NCBI RefSeq assembly: GCF_020539485.1
Contig: NZ_JACDXU010000003.1
Location: forward strand, 389,540 to 453,539
Direction: 5' to 3'
DNA: 64,000 nucleotides
From: Fulverythrobacter ferritrahens
GTDB lineage: Bacteria > Pseudomonadota > Alphaproteobacteria > Sphingomonadales > Sphingomonadaceae
Translations under genes and position numbers: made by a program
Shown: positions 61,112 to 64,000 of the stretch, one piece after another
Layout: each line of letters starts with the position of its first letter
Position numbering within the stretch: the first letter of the stretch is position 1
The notes under the pieces: generated by a model
Told to the model about the DNA's origin: nothing
What the model saw: the letters and a program-made list of their open reading frames with translations, nothing else
The model's database searches: none

Positions 61112-62400
61112 TGGTCAAACTGAGCGATGACGAACGCGCGATGCTGGACGGGCGTGATGGCGCTGCGGTGCAAAAAGCCATGGAACTGCTCGTTCGCTAT
61201 GCCGAGGCGCTGGATGCGGAAGATTTCGTCTACACGAACAACGTCGCCGGAGTGCCCGGTTCCTCACCCCAATGGGTCAAGGAGTATTACGCGGCCGACG
61301 GCGGAGATTATCGCGCGGTATTCTCGCGCTTTGATCTCGATTCCGACGAAGTGGTGGATGTGCCGCGCATGAACGCCTTCAGTTGCCACCTGCAGGGAGG
61401 GATGGACCCTTCCATGTGGCAAGACCAAGGGATGACGGAGCAGGCATTCGCCAACTTCAGGAATGACGAGGCAGAGGTGGCCGCTCATGGGATTCAGGTT
61501 TTGAAGACCTGTACCCCTTATCTGGCGGGCAACGTGCCGGTGATGGGTGAACACTGCGCATGGATGGAATCCAGCGCAGTGGTGTTCTGCAATTCCGTGA
61601 TAGGCGGGCGTACCAATTGCGAAGGCCGCGAGTCCACCAGCGCTGCCATGCTGGCGAACCGCATCCCCAATTTCGGTTTCCATCGCGACGAGTTCCGGAA
61701 AGGACAGCATCGTGTGCGTGTCGATGTCCCGGTGGACTCGATCTTCGAATGGGGGATGCTGGGGTATTTCACCGGCGGTGCTGTGGAAGATACCATTCCC
61801 GTGCTGGATGGCGCGATTTCTCAGCAATCTCTTATACGGCACAAGCATTTCGGTGCGGCTGCCGCATCCTCGGGCGGGGTGGAGATGTATCACATGGTTG
61901 GCATCACACCTGAGGCGCCGAGCATGGAGGCCGCTTTCGGCGGTGCCTCCAGAGGGGAAACCTTCGTTTACGGACAGGCAGAGCGCCGCGCCGTTTACGA
62001 GCGTTTGAACAGCATCGGCTCAAACACCGACGTCGATTACGTCATGCTTGGTTGCCCGCATTATTCGATCGAGCAGATCGCCGAAGCGGCACGGCTGATT
62101 GAGGGACGCAAGGTCAATGCCAATGCCGAGTTGTGGATCTTCACGAGCCGAGCGGTGAAGGCAACCGCGGAAGCCAGCGGATATGGCGATATTTTTCGCG
62201 CTGCCGGGGCCAAGTTGATGACCGATACCTGCTCAGCCATCAGCCAGGCCGTGCCCAAAGGCACGCGTGTGGCTGCGCTCGATAGCGCCAAGCAGGTTCA
62301 CTACCTTCCTGCCATGATGGGCATCGAAGGCTGGTACGGGACTACCGCCGAATGCATCGATGCAGCATGCAGCGGAAAATGGAGAGGGAGTTTGCGATAA
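61111..62400 (+). CDS. Aconitase X, catalytic (large) subunit
   Basis: 429 residues. AcnX (DUF521) family: VVFCNSVIGGRTNCEGREST, YVMLGCPHYSIEQI and LMTDTCSAISQA carry conserved Cys of the substrate and Fe-S region. Members catalyse (de)hydration in type-specific ways: cis-3-hydroxy-L-proline dehydratase, mevalonate 5-phosphate dehydratase in archaea, others unknown. The split into large and small subunits marks type II. Its ATG overlaps the MarR stop and its stop overlaps the small-subunit start. The substrate cannot be assigned from sequence; proline-pathway genes are absent. Confidence 0.9.
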   Translation: MVKLSDDERAMLDGRDGAAVQKAMELLVRYAEALDAEDFVYTNNVAGVPGSSPQWVKEYYAADGGDYRAVFSRFDLDSDEVVDVPRMNAFSCHLQGGMDPSMWQDQGMTEQAFANFRNDEAEVAAHGIQVLKTCTPYLAGNVPVMGEHCAWMESSAVVFCNSVIGGRTNCEGRESTSAAMLANRIPNFGFHRDEFRKGQHRVRVDVPVDSIFEWGMLGYFTGGAVEDTIPVLDGAISQQSLIRHKHFGAAAASSGGVEMYHMVGITPEAPSMEAAFGGASRGETFVYGQAERRAVYERLNSIGSNTDVDYVMLGCPHYSIEQIAEAARLIEGRKVNANAELWIFTSRAVKATAEASGYGDIFRAAGAKLMTDTCSAISQAVPKGTRVAALDSAKQVHYLPAMMGIEGWYGTTAECIDAACSGKWRGSLR

Positions 62401-62840
62401 TGGCCACCGTCGAGGTTCGCCAACCTGATATTGTAATCCGCGGCAGGAAGGTCGTGGGCGGTGTGGCAGAGGGGGAGGCTCTGGTCACGCAGCAGACCAT
62501 CTCCGGATGGGGCGGAGTGGACCCGATGAGGGGAGAGGTGATCGAGAGCCACCACGAACTGCGCGGGCAGTCCTTTGCCGGCAAGATACTTGTCTTTCCC
62601 GGTGCCAAAGGGTCGTCCGGCTGGTCGGGGGTGTTCCATATGACCCGGCTGACGAACAAGGCTCCGCTGGGGATGTTGTTCAACATCACCACTACCAAGG
62701 CAGCTCTCGGTGCGGTTGTGCTGAGAGTGCCCGCATTGACCGATTTCGACATCGATCCGTTGGAGCATATCGAGACCGGAGACCGGGTTCGCATTGATGC
62801 CGACAAGGGCGAGGTCTGGGTCTGGAAGCTGAGAGTTTGA
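62400..62840 (+). CDS. Aconitase X, swivel (small) subunit
   Basis: 146 residues. The DUF126-type swivelling domain: IRGRKVVGGVAEGEALVTQQ, SFAGKILVFPGAKGSSGWSG (Ser/Gly substrate loop), LGMLFNITTTKAALGAVVL and ETGDRVRIDADKGEV. It pairs with the large subunit to form the active site. ATG at 62400 overlaps the large-subunit stop by one base; GGAGAGGGAG upstream is the ribosome-binding site. Confidence 0.92.
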   Translation: MATVEVRQPDIVIRGRKVVGGVAEGEALVTQQTISGWGGVDPMRGEVIESHHELRGQSFAGKILVFPGAKGSSGWSGVFHMTRLTNKAPLGMLFNITTTKAALGAVVLRVPALTDFDIDPLEHIETGDRVRIDADKGEVWVWKLRV

Positions 62841-63015
62841 TGTGAAACTGCCCGCATGTCGTTGATCACGGTGCGATGTCGGGTTGCAAGGTGCTGTCCG
62901 TGAAGATGTGGACCGATATTGCGTTCAATTCCGGGATCGCCATTCAGGATCGCGAGCCGGATATGGCCGGCACACGAACGCCTTCCGGCTGATCACCAAG
63001 GCTCAATCATCTATC

Positions 63016-63052
63016 AAAAGAGGCGCGTCCCGCAGGCGGAACGCGCCTCTTC
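63016..63052. terminator. Bidirectional terminator between AcnX operon and DUF3237 gene
   Basis: An AGAGGCGCGT stem pairing with ACGCGCCTCT, with A-rich and T-rich flanks. It ends 3 bases from the DUF3237 stop and about 180 bases from the AcnX small-subunit stop; the stretch 62841-63015 otherwise holds nothing recognisable. Confidence 0.7.
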
Positions 63053-63055
63053 TGC

Positions 63056-63532
63056 TTACCGCACTGCGTAATATTCGAACTGGGTTTCGTTACCCTGGCG
63101 TTCGGCCGTGCCGACAAACACCGTGCGAGCCAGCCATTCATGTGACCCCGCAGGAACCTCGAACCGCGGCGTGATGCGCAGATAAGTCTCCGCAGGATCA
63201 ACCCTCTCCCCCGCTTCGATCTTGCGAAGGGTCTCCGGGGAGGAATAGGCAATGCCGCGATTGTGGATGTAGATGGGCGTTCCGTCGTCGGCTTCCAGCA
63301 TGTAATGTGCTTCGAATTCAATCAGGCCGCTACCCCACATCAGGGGCCAGTCGCCCCCGGAATTCGGGACGACCTTGCCCTGTAGCTTCGGCCCGAACAC
63401 ATCACCCCCTGCAACAGAGACAAACCCGCGCCGGAAGTCCGAGAATGCGGGCTGGAACCGCACACGGGGACCTTCCGGAAACCGGAGGCGAACGCTGAAG
63501 CAGTGCTCGAGGGTGGGAATAACAGCAGACAT
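63056..63532 (-). CDS. DUF3237 family protein
   Basis: 158 residues. The pattern GDVFGPKLQGKVVPNSGGDW, GSGLIEFEAHYMLEADDGTP, IYIHNRGIAY and YLRITPRFEVPAGSHEWLAR is that of DUF3237, a small beta-barrel-like family. No function is established that I know of. It often lies in aromatic or xenobiotic catabolic clusters, which fits the position next to the AcnX operon. Convergent with that operon. Confidence 0.85.
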   Translation of the reverse strand: MSAVIPTLEHCFSVRLRFPEGPRVRFQPAFSDFRRGFVSVAGGDVFGPKLQGKVVPNSGGDWPLMWGSGLIEFEAHYMLEADDGTPIYIHNRGIAYSSPETLRKIEAGERVDPAETYLRITPRFEVPAGSHEWLARTVFVGTAERQGNETQFEYYAVR

Positions 63533-64000
63533 GCGGGGAACTCCATTCTCAAATGGTCGGATGCAGTGAGGTTCGGCACAGGGACCGGAAATCGGCTTGG
63601 GCCATGTATGTTGGGTTCGAGCCGTTCTGTCGCGTTTGATCGCGCATTGAACGATCGTCAGGGCATCCGCCTAGCGATTCTAATTACGAATGCGGGGATG
63701 CCGGGCTGGCTATGATCTCTTTGCGGTATGCTGGGATCAAGGCGTTGGCACTGGAGTGGGCACCTAAATGCCCTTCGGGCGGCAGTGCCGCTCCCCGAAG
63801 CACGTGGATAGGGGAGGCTAAACCGCGGATCTCCGTGTGTGGAGCAGGTAAGTTACGAGAAATTGACGCAACCTGCAAAAAAGGTGTTGCTCGAATCGGG
63901 GAGTGTATCTAGAGGGCTGTTCACCGGACGGGGCGCCACTGAGGCGGTTCGGACGGTCGCCAACAGAGACGGACAACAGTTCCTCGGATTAGAGTTCGGG
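63533..64000. other. Region with no recognisable gene at the window end
   Basis: 468 bases upstream of the minus-strand DUF3237 gene. It should hold its promoter. No reading frame with a credible start was found; a gene may begin beyond 64000. Confidence 0.4.

Overview
This is a high-GC alphaproteobacterial chromosome segment, most likely from a sphingomonad (Novosphingobium, Sphingobium or Sphingomonas type). The evidence is GcrA (an alphaproteobacterial cell-cycle regulator), a btaAB betaine-lipid pair, four TonB-dependent receptors with sphingomonad-style catabolic neighbours, and short palindromic intergenic repeats. The genus is inferred from gene content and was not tested by comparison.

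Layout. (1) 0-12.9 kb looks like core chromosome: the 3' part of pnp, btaAB (minus), a secreted 70-80 kDa protein plus a DUF3142 lipoprotein, two short-chain dehydrogenases, an exported VOC protein, gcrA (minus), an ABC-2 permease, hspQ (minus) and tRNA-Ser(CGA). (2) 12.9-31.6 kb is accessory DNA. It begins at the tRNA with an integrase remnant and is divided by three decayed IS6-family transposase genes, all on the plus strand. Between them lie a LysR-sorA-sorB sulfite-oxidation unit, a TonB receptor divergent from a three-gene exported-protein operon (DUF6152 plus two related proteins), a hydrolase/cysteine synthase/glutamine amidotransferase operon with an Rrf2 regulator, and a large autotransporter. 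Two IS5-type relics and a TonB receptor with a Fur-box-like site follow. (3) 31.9-40.4 kb is a minus-strand sulfate-ester scavenging unit. In transcription order it holds a possible leader peptide, TonB receptor, MFS carrier, TauD/AtsK-type dioxygenase, arylsulfatase and radical-SAM sulfatase maturase. (4) 40.9-52.3 kb is an 11-kb RHS-repeat gene with a coiled-coil insertion, a LysM domain and an unrecognised C-terminal domain. A small orphan gene, the probable immunity gene, starts one base after it, and an IS630-type relic follows. (5) 52.6-63.5 kb is an apparent catabolic cluster: FAD oxidoreductase (minus), TonB receptor, AAHS-type MFS carrier, IlvD/Edd-type dehydratase, MarR regulator, both aconitase-X subunits, and a DUF3237 protein (minus).

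How it fits together. Sulfur runs through much of the window: sulfite oxidation under a CysB-like regulator, cysteine synthesis under an Rrf2 regulator, and sulfate-ester uptake and cleavage with a co-encoded maturase. The two least explained systems are the RHS toxin tip with its adjacent orphan gene (about 51.5-52.3 kb) and the aconitase-X/IlvD cluster, whose substrate cannot be read from sequence.
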